A stretch of 64,000 bases of DNA from Crambe crambe (Eukaryota; Porifera; Demospongiae; Poecilosclerida; Crambeidae). A model generated the notes under the pieces. That model saw nothing but the letters and a program-made list of their open reading frames with translations, was not told where the DNA came from and did not search any database. Below are positions 49,701 to 60,900 of this stretch, one piece after another; within the stretch, counting starts at the first letter, position 1; every line of letters starts with the position of its first letter. A program made the translations under genes and the position numbers. Location: contig OZ004597.1 of the NCBI GenBank assembly GCA_963924555.1, positions 1,240,001-1,304,000 on the forward strand, given 5' to 3'.

Positions 49701-50348
49701 TCCTATTTCTCATTCCTTATGGACAACCATCCTGAATCTACACTACAGTATATGGCTGCAATTACCAGGATGTCTAGACGTCTGCTTATGTGGTGAATAG
49801 AACCTGGTCAAAAAATAAGTGAAATTTGATCTTCCTACAATCTGTGGGAGTGTTTTCCACCACATAATTGTTTGTTTCCCCACCTATTATATAAAGGGAC
49901 TTACCACTGAACAATTTCTTGGTTTCCTTGTGAAGGTTGGACACAGCAATTCTTGCAGCCAAGATGGCATAGTCGGGATGTTTGGTAGTGAGGGAAGCAG
50001 CTGTCTCTGCAGCCAAAGTGTCCAATTCCACCGTGGAGACACCACTATACACACCAGCTATCACCTTCATTGTAATTTCTGCCTACAGAAGTAGAAGGGA
50101 AAAAAAGAAGTTGATACATACAGGGGACAGGGAAGAGTAGTTTCGCAAGAGGGGGATAAATTCTTACAGGCTCAATGAACTCCATGTTGAGGCCATAGCA
50201 GAGTTTGCCTATTCTTGAAGTTATCTTGTCAAACATAACTGTCTCTTTTCTGCCGTCTGTATAGGATATAAAGAGATGTCATGGCGGGAAAAGCCCACCA
50301 AAAACAAGTCAACTCACCTCTCTTGATGACAAACATTTTTGAGGACAT
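46781..50348 (-). CDS. RRM1: Ribonucleoside-diphosphate reductase large subunit
   Basis: ATG at 50348 on the minus strand ([10 protein letters not shown]), stop at 46781. About eleven exons give the whole class I enzyme. The N-terminal ATP-cone region is [17 protein letters not shown]. The active site has [18 protein letters not shown] (first redox Cys), [19 protein letters not shown], and [10 protein letters not shown] with the catalytic Asn-Cys-Glu set. [20 protein letters not shown] holds the phosphate-binding loop. The C-terminal tail ends CVMCSA, the CxxC pair that re-reduces the active site. With RRM2 it makes dNDPs from NDPs; activity and specificity are set allosterically by ATP, dATP, dGTP and dTTP. 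An 18-base G run lies in one intron (48769-48786). Nothing looks defective. Confidence 0.95.
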
Positions 50349-50576
50349 TTTGAGATGATTTTATCGTGCTGGCTGAAGCAGGTGACAGGGAGAGGGAGGG
50401 AATCTTGAAGATACTGACACAAGTTCTGCTGCCTGGTTAGCTAGTTCGAAAACTGTTTGGCGCTTTTTTTCAATTATGGCGGGTATATTTTCTGAGCATG
50501 CTCCTTGCGCTTGTTGTGGTTGACCACATACTGACAACAAATGAAATCATTTGCTATTGAATAATGTATATATTCA

Positions 50577-51602
50577 TCATGGATTGACCACCCATACACA
50601 AATATTTTTATCATTTGATGAAGTTGCTAAATAATGTCCATCGGGGGAGAAGGTAACAGACTGTATCCAACCTTGATGAGCCTTTGCATGATAATCTGGC
50701 AACTTTCTTACAACACCCACTTTCCAGAGAGCAAAAGTTTTATCTTCAGAGCCAGTCGCCACTAGAGTTCCATCCGGACTGAAGTCACAACATAGAATAG
50801 GCTGAGCATGATGTCCCTCCAGCACATTCACCACCTCACCACGCACTGTATTCCAAATTCGCACCCTCTCCCCATCCACTACAGCTGCTATCAAAGTTCC
50901 ATCTGGGGAGAATTTGCAGGTGAGAACTCGGCTGTACTGGTCCTTGAGTTTAGTCAACCTCTTTCCCGTTCGTCGATTCCACAACATGATGGTTTTATCA
51001 TTGGAGCATGAAGCGAGCGTGACATTATCGGGGGAGAAGCATACTTGAAAAACAACACTCTTGTGGCCAGAAATTTCAGTCCGATTCATTTTGGGCCCCT
51101 TGATCTCCCAGACTCCCACGGTTTTGTCTTCAGATGCAGTAGCAAACATGAAATTATCATCATGAGAGTAAGCACAGTGCAGGATCCCACCATGATGCCT
51201 ACGAGCCTTTTGCAAAAGCTTCCCTGATTTGGTATCCCACAGCATCACCCTGCAATCTCTACCAGCTATGTAACATCAATAATATACAATCATTAATAGC
51301 TAAAACTATACCACTATACCTGAAATGAGAAGGCTTGAATCGGGTGAAAAACACACAGCTGTGACTTCAGCTGTGTGGCTGTGCTCATTCTCCAGTGTGT
51401 GCTTCTTCTTGAAGTTGTTGGTGGTGTCCCAAATAATCACACTGTGGTCAGCTGAAGAAGAGGCTAGGTATTTCCCATCCGGACTGAAGGCACAGCAGAG
51501 CACTCCGTCTTTATGCTCTGATAGAGTTTTTACATGAGCACCTCTGAATGATGTTTTCGTAGCGCCGCTACTTTTGCTGCTTTTAGACTGCTTACCTCCC
51601 AT
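50577..51602 (-). CDS. Seven-WD40 repeat protein with N-myristoylation-type start
   Basis: ATG at 51602 on the minus strand; one intron (about 51250-51320). The protein is a short basic leader, MGGKQSKSSKSSG, plus seven WD40 repeats making one propeller: LASSSADHSVIIWD, CRVMLWD, FATASEDKTVGVWE, LASCSNDKTIMLWN, GERVRIWN, VATGSEDKTFALWK and LATSSNDKNICVWV. Gly2 with Ser6 and following lysines fits an N-myristoylation site and would place it at a membrane. The upstream in-frame codons lack an ATG, so this start is likely. WD40 proteins are scaffolds; the repeats resemble POC1 and WDR38-type proteins, but I do not assign an orthologue. Confidence 0.85.
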
Positions 51603-51707
51603 CTTTGCCCACAGCAAAACGAGCCCCACCCTTTTATGACGTAATGGCTCGATTCCCGCCTTGCGCGCGCATGGTTGATGTTAATTATGACGCTATGATA
51701 TGCATTA
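51603..51707. promoter_or_regulatory. 105-bp divergent promoter region
   Basis: Lies between the WD40 gene (-) and the unknown gene (+). It contains ttatgacgtaatggct (51636-51651), whose core TGACGTAA matches a CRE/ATF-type site, and a TTGCGCGCGC block. Confidence 0.45.
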
Positions 51708-52924
51708 ATGCATAGAGAGAAGATGGACAATACTAGCCTCCAGGAAAAGACCTTAATGCCCATGAAATCCAATGAAGAGAAGGAGACTAATAATACTGAA
51801 CTGGTTCATCAAGAGGCACCCACCTCTTCGGGCGACAAAAAACTTGTACTCCCAAAAATTCCAGATGAAAATCATGGACAGAAAGAAAATAGAAATACTC
51901 TAAGTTCAGAACCAAGGAAGGATTTTAAGCGTGTATCTAGATTTGTGAAACTTGGAACAGAGAGAGTGCTACTGGATGACCTAATAAAGACAAAGAACCC
52001 AGTTCCCCCAGCAGACAAAAGATATGCACGCTTTGCTCGCTTCATAGCCCCAGGATTGATGAGAGACCCAGCAGATTACGGTGTAGGAATTCCCAATTTG
52101 AAAGAAACCATAAGAACTCAATATCATAGGAGGGAACGTTGCTTTTTGGAAACAGGTCTTGAAAAAAAGGAAGTTGAATTGCAAAAAGAGGCACGAAAGC
52201 CAAGTCCAAAGACAAAGTCATATCGTAAAGTTGAATTTAATCCACATGTAGGAGCAGAAAATATTGGGGTGAAGCATTTGATCTATAAGGATGCAGCCAG
52301 TTCTAATGAGGGACTAAAAAAATCGACTTTCAAGAAGGAATCTTTATTCGATAGAAAAACGTTTGTTCTTTTGTTCTTCTAGGTATGGTTTAAGGTTATG
52401 TGCTCTGTTATTCAGATCATCTGAGAGGCTTAAGCAAGAGAAGCAGTATGAGGAAGCAAGAGCATACATGAAGGAACGTCAGTTGATCAAAGACAAGGGA
52501 AAAATGATGCTTATTAATGAAAAGAAAAAGGTATTAGTTATAGCTATGTGGAGTGGACAAGTGAAATTAGCTGATGGTTCCTTCTTATTGTAGGATTTGG
52601 AGGATCTAGAGAACTACCCCAGTCCATGGGGAATGCCAAAATCCGTAGTCCATCAGGTATGAATAATTATTTTGTGTGGACAAACATTTAAAAATCTCTC
52701 TTTTTTGATAGAGAGCGGCAAAATTCCATGTTATGAGAGGGTGGCGGTATAAGGACGATCCTGATTATGATCTCTTTGGTAAGAAGAAGGCAGTTGGCAA
52801 ACCAAAGGATTCCTCGACAAGTAAGTCAGAAGAGATGCTTTTGGAAGAAGAGAAGGAGAGGAATTCGTATCGCTTGAAAATCCTTGGTAAGTTGTCAACT
52901 TTGTCACTCAATGATTATGGATGT

Positions 52925-52959
<35 letters not shown>

Positions 52960-53616
52960 CTCATTCTTGTGAACAGATAAGCAGAGGAAAGAGGAAGAGA
53001 TCAGAAGAAAGAATGAGCATGAAGAACTTACTTCAGTTCCTTCTAAGTTCATGTGGGGGAAGAATAACACCGTTGAGAGGAACCTCAGTGGTAAACTCAA
53101 ACCTCACGTCAGAGAGCTGAACTACCCCGACTTTGGCTTCATAGATGGCAATAGTGCCGATGGTCATGTAGGCACTGTTGCTAAGATAGGACAGGAACAT
53201 TCTCCTGGTCCATTAAAAATCACTTTGAAAGATAATAAAGGAAATGTCACAGTTGGAAGGAAACGAAGGTGGTCTCAGTCGGACGCTCACAAAGTTAGAC
53301 CCACTCAAACTCCATCTGAATTGTGTTACGAAGAGGCAATTTGGAGGAAGAAGTTACGAGGTTATAAATGTACACAGACAGGCAAGTACAGCAGAGTTAA
53401 ACAGAGAAAACCACTTCGCAGTGATAGGAGGCCCACAATTCAAGAGATACAGGTTGGTCCAACACACGAGTTTTGTATTGTATGTGAGAAATGAAATTTT
53501 GATCTTTGCAGTTCATGAGGAACTATGATCAACAAATGTGGGGGAAACCACGAGCTGGTAGTTCCCATCATACCAACACCATCCTTTTGTACTCTCAACC
53601 TGCTTGCATGAAATAA
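51708..53616 (+). CDS. Unknown Lys/Arg/Glu-rich protein
   Basis: ATG at 51708; TAA at 53614-53616. Exons join in phase through 51708-52352, then SSERLKQEKQYEEARAYMKE, DLEDLENYPSPWGMP, KFHVMRGWRYKDDPDYDLFG, a charged coiled coil (DKQRKEEEIRRKNEHEEL), KFMWGKNNTVERN, KPHVRELNYPDFGFIDGN, and a last exon ending TILLYSQPACMK. I recognise no domain. Tryptophan- and proline-punctuated charged segments with a DPDYD motif resemble structural ciliary or microtubule-associated proteins, but that is only an impression. There is no signal peptide or membrane segment. One intron holds a (GTT)n repeat (52925-52958). Confidence 0.7.
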
Positions 53617-53737
53617 ATGAGGAAAAGTCCCCCCCCCCCCCCCCAAATTAAATATGATTGTGTAATGCTTTATTATGAATAAGACTTATAAGAGAGAATG
53701 ATAGTGTTATATATTTGTCCATTTTGGCCTTCACCAA
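53617..53737. other. 3' gap between convergent genes, with C run
   Basis: Short gap holding AATAAA (53612-53617, overlapping the stop) and a 14-base C run (53631-53644). No gene. Confidence 0.6.
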
Positions 53738-55792
53738 CTACATGCCAGTATAGGCAGGGCCACCGCCCTCAGGGGGGACCCAGTTGATATTCTGATTGGG
53801 GTCTTTGATGTCACATGTCTTGCAGTGGATGCAGTTTTGGGCATTGATTTGCAGCCTCATCCCTCCACCATCTTCACGCTCTACATACTCGTACACACCA
53901 GCAGGACAGAAGTTCTGTTCTGGTCCACCGTATACTGATAAATTTTTCTCCACTGGGACCAAGTCATTATAGAGAGTAAGGTGAGCTGGTTGGTCGTGCT
54001 CATGGTTCGTCCCCGTCAGGGCCACTGAGGTTAAAAGGTCAAAACTGATTTTCCCATCAGGTTTGGGATAGTCTATTGGCTTGGAGTCAGAGGCTTGCTT
54101 GAGGAGGGAGTGGTCAGAGCCGTGGTGCTTCAGAGTCCATGGTTCCTTCCCTCGGAGGAGCCAAGTGAAGAGTCCCGTGTATGCCATCATACCCCAGTTC
54201 CTCAGAGGAGTGTTGAAAGAAGGGCGGACATTACGCACCATGGTTAACTCCTTCCAAACCCAACTATTCTTCACTCGCTCCTCATACTTCTCAAGAAATA
54301 AACCTAATGGGGAAAAAATGAATGACATAATTCATAGGGAGAGGGACTTAGGGGAGGGGAAGGGGGACCCAGGGGAAGGAAGTATACAAGCTAGTATAGT
54401 ACCTTTAGTTTCAGATGGAGTGCCAGTTTTTGTGAGAGCTTCAAAGGCAGACTCTGCAGCTAGCATTCCTGTCTTCATGGCATTGTGTGAACCTTTGACC
54501 TTTGGAACGTTCATGAAACCAGGACTGCAGCCTATCAAGGCACCTCCAGGAAATGCCAATTTGGGGATGCTCTGAATGCCACCTTCATTGAGTGCCCTGG
54601 CCCCATAACCAATCCTGTTCCCTCCTTCAAAGAGTGGTTGAATATAAGGATGGTGCTTCCAGCGCTACAACCAATATATAAAAAAATTGTAATCTTCCAA
54701 CCCCACCTTCTCTTTCTCCTCACTTGAAACTCTTTGAATGGGCTATGGTGGGGGTTGCTATAGTCCAGGCCCACCTGTGATTCATATTATAGCATTAAGT
54801 CAATGTTGCATATTCTCTCATTCATCCAGTTTGACTTACCACAAAACCAACAGATACAAGGGGGGTGTCCCCTTCGTTAAGGTGGTACATGAATGAGCCT
54901 CCATAAACATCCTTTGACTGCATGAAAAGCATTATTTATTTGTTATAAAAATTATCTTTGTCTGACCAGTGGCCACCCTAGAGTGTGCTCCACATGTCCT
55001 GGCTTGTGTTTAGAAGGCTCCACCTCCCACAGCTGTAACAGAAATACTCTCATAACAATTCTTCTCCTCTTAATTTCCATCAAACTCACTTCTTTGAGAC
55101 CAATGCCATAAGTTTGGGGCTGACAGTTTGCTCGCAGATTAAAGGTCTTATTCTGATAGAGGGTCTTGGCCAGGGAACCATGGCAACCCTCACCGAAGAG
55201 GACTAGCTTAGCATGTAACTCCATTCCACGGCAGAAAGATGGTTTGGGGGAGCCATCTTTAGCCACACCCATGTCCACAGTGGCTATCCCCTTGACACTA
55301 TTATCTTCATGATACAACACCTAGTAATGACATACATAATGATTAAAGTTAAAGAGGAGAGTGCCATTGCTTACCTCACTTGCAGCTATGCCTGGAAACA
55401 CTTCCACTCCAAGCTCCTCCGCCTGTTCCCCTAGCCATCGTACCACGTTCCCCAGACGAACAACATAGTTGCCATGGTTATTCATAGGAACCCCTATACA
55501 TAAAAATAAATGAGTGAGCTTACTACACATGTCACCAACCTGGAAGGTTAACTGGCACGGGAATTCTCCTCTTCTCTGTGAGAATGGAAAACCTGTCCTT
55601 AGTAACTGGAGTGTGAAGGGGTGCCTATCAGGGGGAGTATGTTTAGCTCATCCCACTGCAACCCACTCACACTTTTATCACTTTACTTACGCCTCGTTCC
55701 TTCCAGTCAGGAAAAAGTTCTTTCAAGGCCTTGGGATCTAACACCGCCCCTGAAAGGGTGTGAGCACCTGCAAGGAAAAAAGTATGAAATCT

Positions 55793-55845
<53 letters not shown>

Positions 55846-56249
55846 CTATTTCTGGGGCCTTCTCCACAAGGCAAACCCTGACTTCCTGCCCACTCTCTTG
55901 GGAGAGCTGCTTAAGACGAATGGCAGCAGATAGACCAGCAGGACCTCCACCCACAATCACCACATCACACTCGTCTGCCTCACGGCTCATGTCAATACCT
56001 TAATGCATGGACTGATGAGTCAATGTGTGTGATAAACTAAAGGTATGAAAACTCACCTTCCCACCTGGGGTCATTTTCACGAGAAACTATGGAGTAATGG
56101 GTGGTTATTTTTGGATTGGTGGACAGGTGTCGGGCAGAAACAGAAGACTGACAAGCAGCTACAAAAGAGTTTTTACATGGTCTGGTAACATTACTTAGTG
56201 CTCTTGTCAACTTACCCCTTGAAATCAGTCTCAGTGCTGTATTCATCAT
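53738..56249 (-). CDS. ETFDH: Electron transfer flavoprotein-ubiquinone oxidoreductase
   Basis: ATG at 56249 on the minus strand, stop at 53738. A mitochondrial presequence ([18 protein letters not shown]) is followed by the FAD-binding motif [19 protein letters not shown], then [102 protein letters not shown] and [14 protein letters not shown] (ubiquinone region). The C-terminal 4Fe-4S ligands are in [10 protein letters not shown] and [12 protein letters not shown]. It passes electrons from matrix acyl-CoA and amino-acid dehydrogenases, through ETF, to ubiquinone on the inner mitochondrial membrane. About ten exons; a (TC)n repeat at 55798-55842 fills one intron. Length and key residues are normal. 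Confidence 0.95.
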
Positions 56250-56363
56250 TGAACGGTAATAAAGACTATGGCATCATTTTTGACCTTTATCACCTTTCGA
56301 ATTTCACACTAAGTTAGAGTAAAAAGGTGTGGTCTTCTGTGGAATGGAAAGGATCGTTCTGAC
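56250..56363. promoter_or_regulatory. 114-bp divergent promoter region, ETFDH and Trm9-like
   Basis: No exon is seen between the two opposed start codons; both promoters must lie here or in leaders. Confidence 0.45.
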
Positions 56364-57470
56364 ATGGTCGAATTAGAAGCGGAGCACGTCCACAAGGTGT
56401 ATTCTGAAATAGCTGCTCATTTTAGTGATACTAGATTCAAGCCATGGCCGAGAATAGCCCACTTTTTGCAGGAACAAGCGTCAGGAAGCCTCATTGCTGA
56501 TGTAGGTATAATAAGATTACGTGATATTGACGACCCCGTACCTTATAACAATTCACTTAGGTTGGCTGTGGTAATGGCAAGTACCTAGGTGTGAATCCTC
56601 AACTCTACATGTTGGGATCAGATATCTGTCCAGAATTGATTTCAATTGGACGAAGCCGAGGACATGAAGTTATAACATGTGATTGTCTCCGTTTGCCGTA
56701 CAGGAATGACCTGTTTGATGGTATCATCTGCATTGCTGTCATTCACCACCTTTCAACAGAGCATCGTCGTGTGGCAGCAATAAGGGAAATGGCCCGGATA
56801 TTGTGTCCAGGAGGAAGGATGTTAGTGTATGTTTGGGCAATGGAACAGGAGAGAAAAAAGGTTCATTGTTGCATTGTATCATGTCTTCCTATTAATTTAG
56901 CTTTCTACAATTATTTGCATACAGTTTGACTCGCAAGATGTAATGGTACCATGGCATTTACAACCAAAATACAAGGCAGGATCCCATAAAGATTCTACTA
57001 AACAAAATAAAAGCAAAACTGGAGGGCAAGGGAAGGCTGCAAAAGCACGTACAAAGAAAGAGGAGAAAAAAAGACGCAAGAGGGAATTAGTAATGGAAAG
57101 TGGTCAAATTGAGATAGCTGCTTCAGAGGATGACGAAGGGACGCTGTTTGATGACCTGGCAGGTCTCGACCTTGAAGATGAGGACTTGGAGTGTTATAGA
57201 ACTAGACCCTCACAGTCTTCAGCCAAGCAGCTGGAACCTCATACCACAGCTGTTGTAGGTGACGATGGGACCAAGCTTGCAGAATGTGAGTCTGTACTTG
57301 GTGATCCAAAGGCAGAACTCAAAGACCTTGGTTACACCACTTACCAGAGATACTACCACGTCTTCAAGGAGGGCGAGTTAGTCGACTTGATTGGCAAAGT
57401 GTCAGAGTTGACTGTGGACAAGCATTTTTATGACCATGAAAACTGGTGCGTTCTAGCAACTAAAGTCTAA
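56364..57470 (+). CDS. Trm9/ALKBH8-type tRNA wobble-uridine methyltransferase
   Basis: Three exons in phase 0: 56364-56501, about 56562-56860 and about 56925-57470. The start reads [20 protein letters not shown] and the SAM motif [12 protein letters not shown] spans the first join. Then follow [50 protein letters not shown] and, after a Lys/acid-rich insert, a C-terminal block [15 protein letters not shown]...[11 protein letters not shown] typical of this family. The enzyme methylates carboxymethyluridine at position 34 of tRNAs with TRMT112 as partner. No AlkB or RRM domain is attached, so it is the Trm9/TRMT9B form rather than full ALKBH8. The ATG at 56344 is out of frame. Confidence 0.88.
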
Positions 57471-57981
57471 CTTAGCTATGTGGAGACACTTCTGAATAAC
57501 TATGTTTGTGAATCATTGTATTGTGGACCCCTGATTTATGATATCTTCCTTTCCATTTCGATACTGTGGTATAGCCACTAATCCTTACAGGCTCTAAAGT
57601 CCCTGCTGATATATGCATTGATCAACCCATATGCACAGCAATTTTCAGTAAGGATCATCAAGAGTGCACTGGTATGCCTATGATTGCACTCTCCCAATAG
57701 GAATGTTGATATTTCTAAAGAAACAGGAAGTAATAATATTACATTATATATCATGCATTATTATTCATGGAATCATCATGTGATTGCAAATTATTCCATA
57801 TATAGCATGCTATAGCTAATATCTACATAACTCCTATCTGATGATTGTAACGGAGCTCTGTCTTTATAAAACGTGCTGAATTGCTGGCTTGATAGTGTTT
57901 TGTTAATTATATTGTTTGCTAACTGGCCCAGTTTGGGCATTTCCCATTTGAGGATTTTGGTATTTCTGTAACTGTGTGATC
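57471..57981. other. Intergenic gap
   Basis: AT-rich sequence with no exon recognised; it presumably holds the 3' UTR of the methyltransferase and the promoter of the next gene. Confidence 0.5.
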
Positions 57982-60900
57982 ATGGCTGAGGGGTTCTCTC
58001 CGTCTGGGTTCTCTCCATCTGGGTTCTCTCCATCTACAGACTTTTATAAAGCAATCAATGTCAGTCGAAATGCAAGTCAAGAAGAGATCAGAAAGACTCT
58101 AAATTCACTCTCGAAGCAAGTGCATCCAGACAAAACACGTACCACAGCAACTGAAGGTTTAATGAAAGAATTGAACAAGATAAGGGGTGTTCTTCTGGAT
58201 GCTGTGGAAAAGAGAAAATATGATGAAGAGCTGTTGAGCCGTAAAGCAGAACCAGATGTTCCTTTGTTCATGAAAGAAAACCGAGGATCCATCCTCCTAC
58301 CACCAAGTATGTTGACTTATGATTATAGCTATATTATAAAATCATGAAGTGAGATAATTATTATGGTTAGGTGGGATTAAGCATTTTCCTTAAAATAACC
58401 GTCACAGTTTAACTTATTTATTAAACTATAGAGTTCTTTTTTTTGAACAGATGGTAGATAAAATATTCATTAACATTATGACTATATAACTTATTAGCAT
58501 TGTGAATAAATATCTTATATGGAGCATGCACTCACATAGTAATGTGCTGATACAGTCAAAATCTGCCTCTGTGTGACTATACTTGCTACAATAATATACC
58601 TAGTATAGTATAGATCACCTAACCATGCCATATAGCGCGATATTTTCGTGGGTAAAATTTTTCGTGGATTTCGTGGTTTTGAAAAAAATAATAAGGGAAT
58701 TCATATGGTTCACACATCAATATTTGCAAAACCACGAAAATTTTGACCCACGAAAAACTTGTGCTATACAGTACTAACAGTAGATGATGTAAGTGGCATG
58801 CAATCTCATGCTTGCTGGCTGAATTAGAACTTTTGTGGATTTCAGGAGGGACATTTATAATGGTTCACGTTTCCATTTTTGCAAAACCATTACCCAACGC
58901 ACACTTTTCAGCTTCCCCTAGCCCTTTACAATGTACATTACTCTGTCCACTGGTTTGTTCCCAGGAACACTTAAAACCTTTCCATTATTGGTGTGTGCAT
59001 ATTTGGACTATAATCTTGATGATAAGATTAAATAACGATGCATGCATTTGCAGCACAAAACCATTCTGCGGAGTACAAGAATCTCTTCAACGTCTCCAAG
59101 AGTAAGTTTGCTCACATGCCTAAGCCGAATTCTGAAGAAATTTGGAAGAAATTTGACCAAGAACTGCTAGCCTTGTCCAGTGAGCTTACCACCCCACATT
59201 CCAGAGATTCAAAAGTGAAATATCGTGAGAAAAATGCAAACTCATACTATGATAAAGTCAACAATGCTGCAAGCAGGTACTCCACTGTTGACGTTGATTT
59301 TTGTGATTTCCAGACCATACGTTCTCTCGTAACAAGAATGCATAAATCTTCCCACCGCACTGCAGCCTATTCTGAAGGTGACATTGTCCCTATTCTAAAT
59401 CCAGCTTCAGCATCCACTTCAGACCTTCGTACACTGCTCAGTCTTTTTATGCCCGATGTTCCTGAATCTGACACTAAAGAGCAACTGGTACAAAAGGTTT
59501 CAGATTTCATCCCAGTTACAGCAATCCAGGCACCATCAGCACCAAAATACACAAGTAAGAAATGTGCAGGATGCACACAGAAGTTGCCCTGGTACAAAAA
59601 GAAGTTCAATGCCTGTGATTGGTGTAGTCAAGGATTTTGTGCACACTGCCCACTTGAAGATTATCAGTTCTCGAGAATTGGTTTGAATTTGCGTCAACTT
59701 TGCAATCAGTGTATCAGAGATTTGACCAGAGCTGATGCTGATGATTGGGCTACAGCTAGCATGAAGTTTCTTATGAAAACTGATGATGAATCCATTTTGG
59801 CTTCTTTGGGTTGTGCCTCCATAGCAGTAGCACTGGGTGCTGGTTCTATTGATGTACTGAAGAACATGGCTAAAGAGTTACACAGGCAAGGTCTTCATGA
59901 GTTAGCATACAACATAATATCTCTCGTCATCATGGAATGTGAGAGCAAAGGAACTGACAAGGAAAAGATGAGAGTACACCATCTTGCCTCTTCAATTCTA
60001 AAGAGCTTAGCACAAGATAGCAAAAAGACTTGGGAAGAAAAGTGGAACTTTGCCTTTGCTTCCAAGGAATCATATTTGACTGCTGTCAGTACAATGCCCA
60101 GTGATACGGAATTTCTGGACACAAGAAAGCAAGAAATCGAGACCTTAGTCCAACAACTGCTTGAAGAAAAGTCCAGGGAGCATGAGAAAAAAATTATACA
60201 ATACACAATGAATTTGAAGTTACTGTGGGAGCAGAGAAATATCCTTGGAATGCTGAGCTACTTGAAAGAGACTAGTACTGAATGTAACAATTCTACAACA
60301 GTTTTGACAGAAGATGCGTCCCTGAAAGCATTTCAAAACTTTGTACGAAGCATGGAGCCATATTTATCTTCTATGCTTCCAGATGACCGTCAAGCTCTAC
60401 TCTTTCTGAAAGGTGTGCTGAAGTTGAAGGAAGAGAATATTGATCGTGCAGTTGCCGATTTTGAGTCTACAGCTTGGGACAGTTTCCAGGCCAATGTGTC
60501 AAAGGAAGTGATATTTGGTGCTTATCTGTGCTTAATGACTGAACAGAATAGTGGCCTCTATTCCTATACAGGGATGAAGGAGGTTTTTCAGTCTGGCTCA
60601 AAAGCACTGCTTTTCTCTCCACCACAAAAGGCATCAACCAAAGAAAGAAGCACGAGCCTTTTATTTGTGACTGAAGAAGAGCTATCTCCTCCTTTCAAAG
60701 CCAAATGGCCCTCAATATCAATCGTAGGACACAACACTAGGTGTCACGAAAAGTATGAAGAGGCTGTACTAGAGCTTTATAAACAAAAGAAGTGGACCAT
60801 TATGAGGGTTGCTTGGGCAATCATTGATCAACTTCCCGGCTGTGAACATCCTGCTGAAATGGCGGTCTGCTGCTTGCATGCAGCCATGTGGTTCTTGAAA

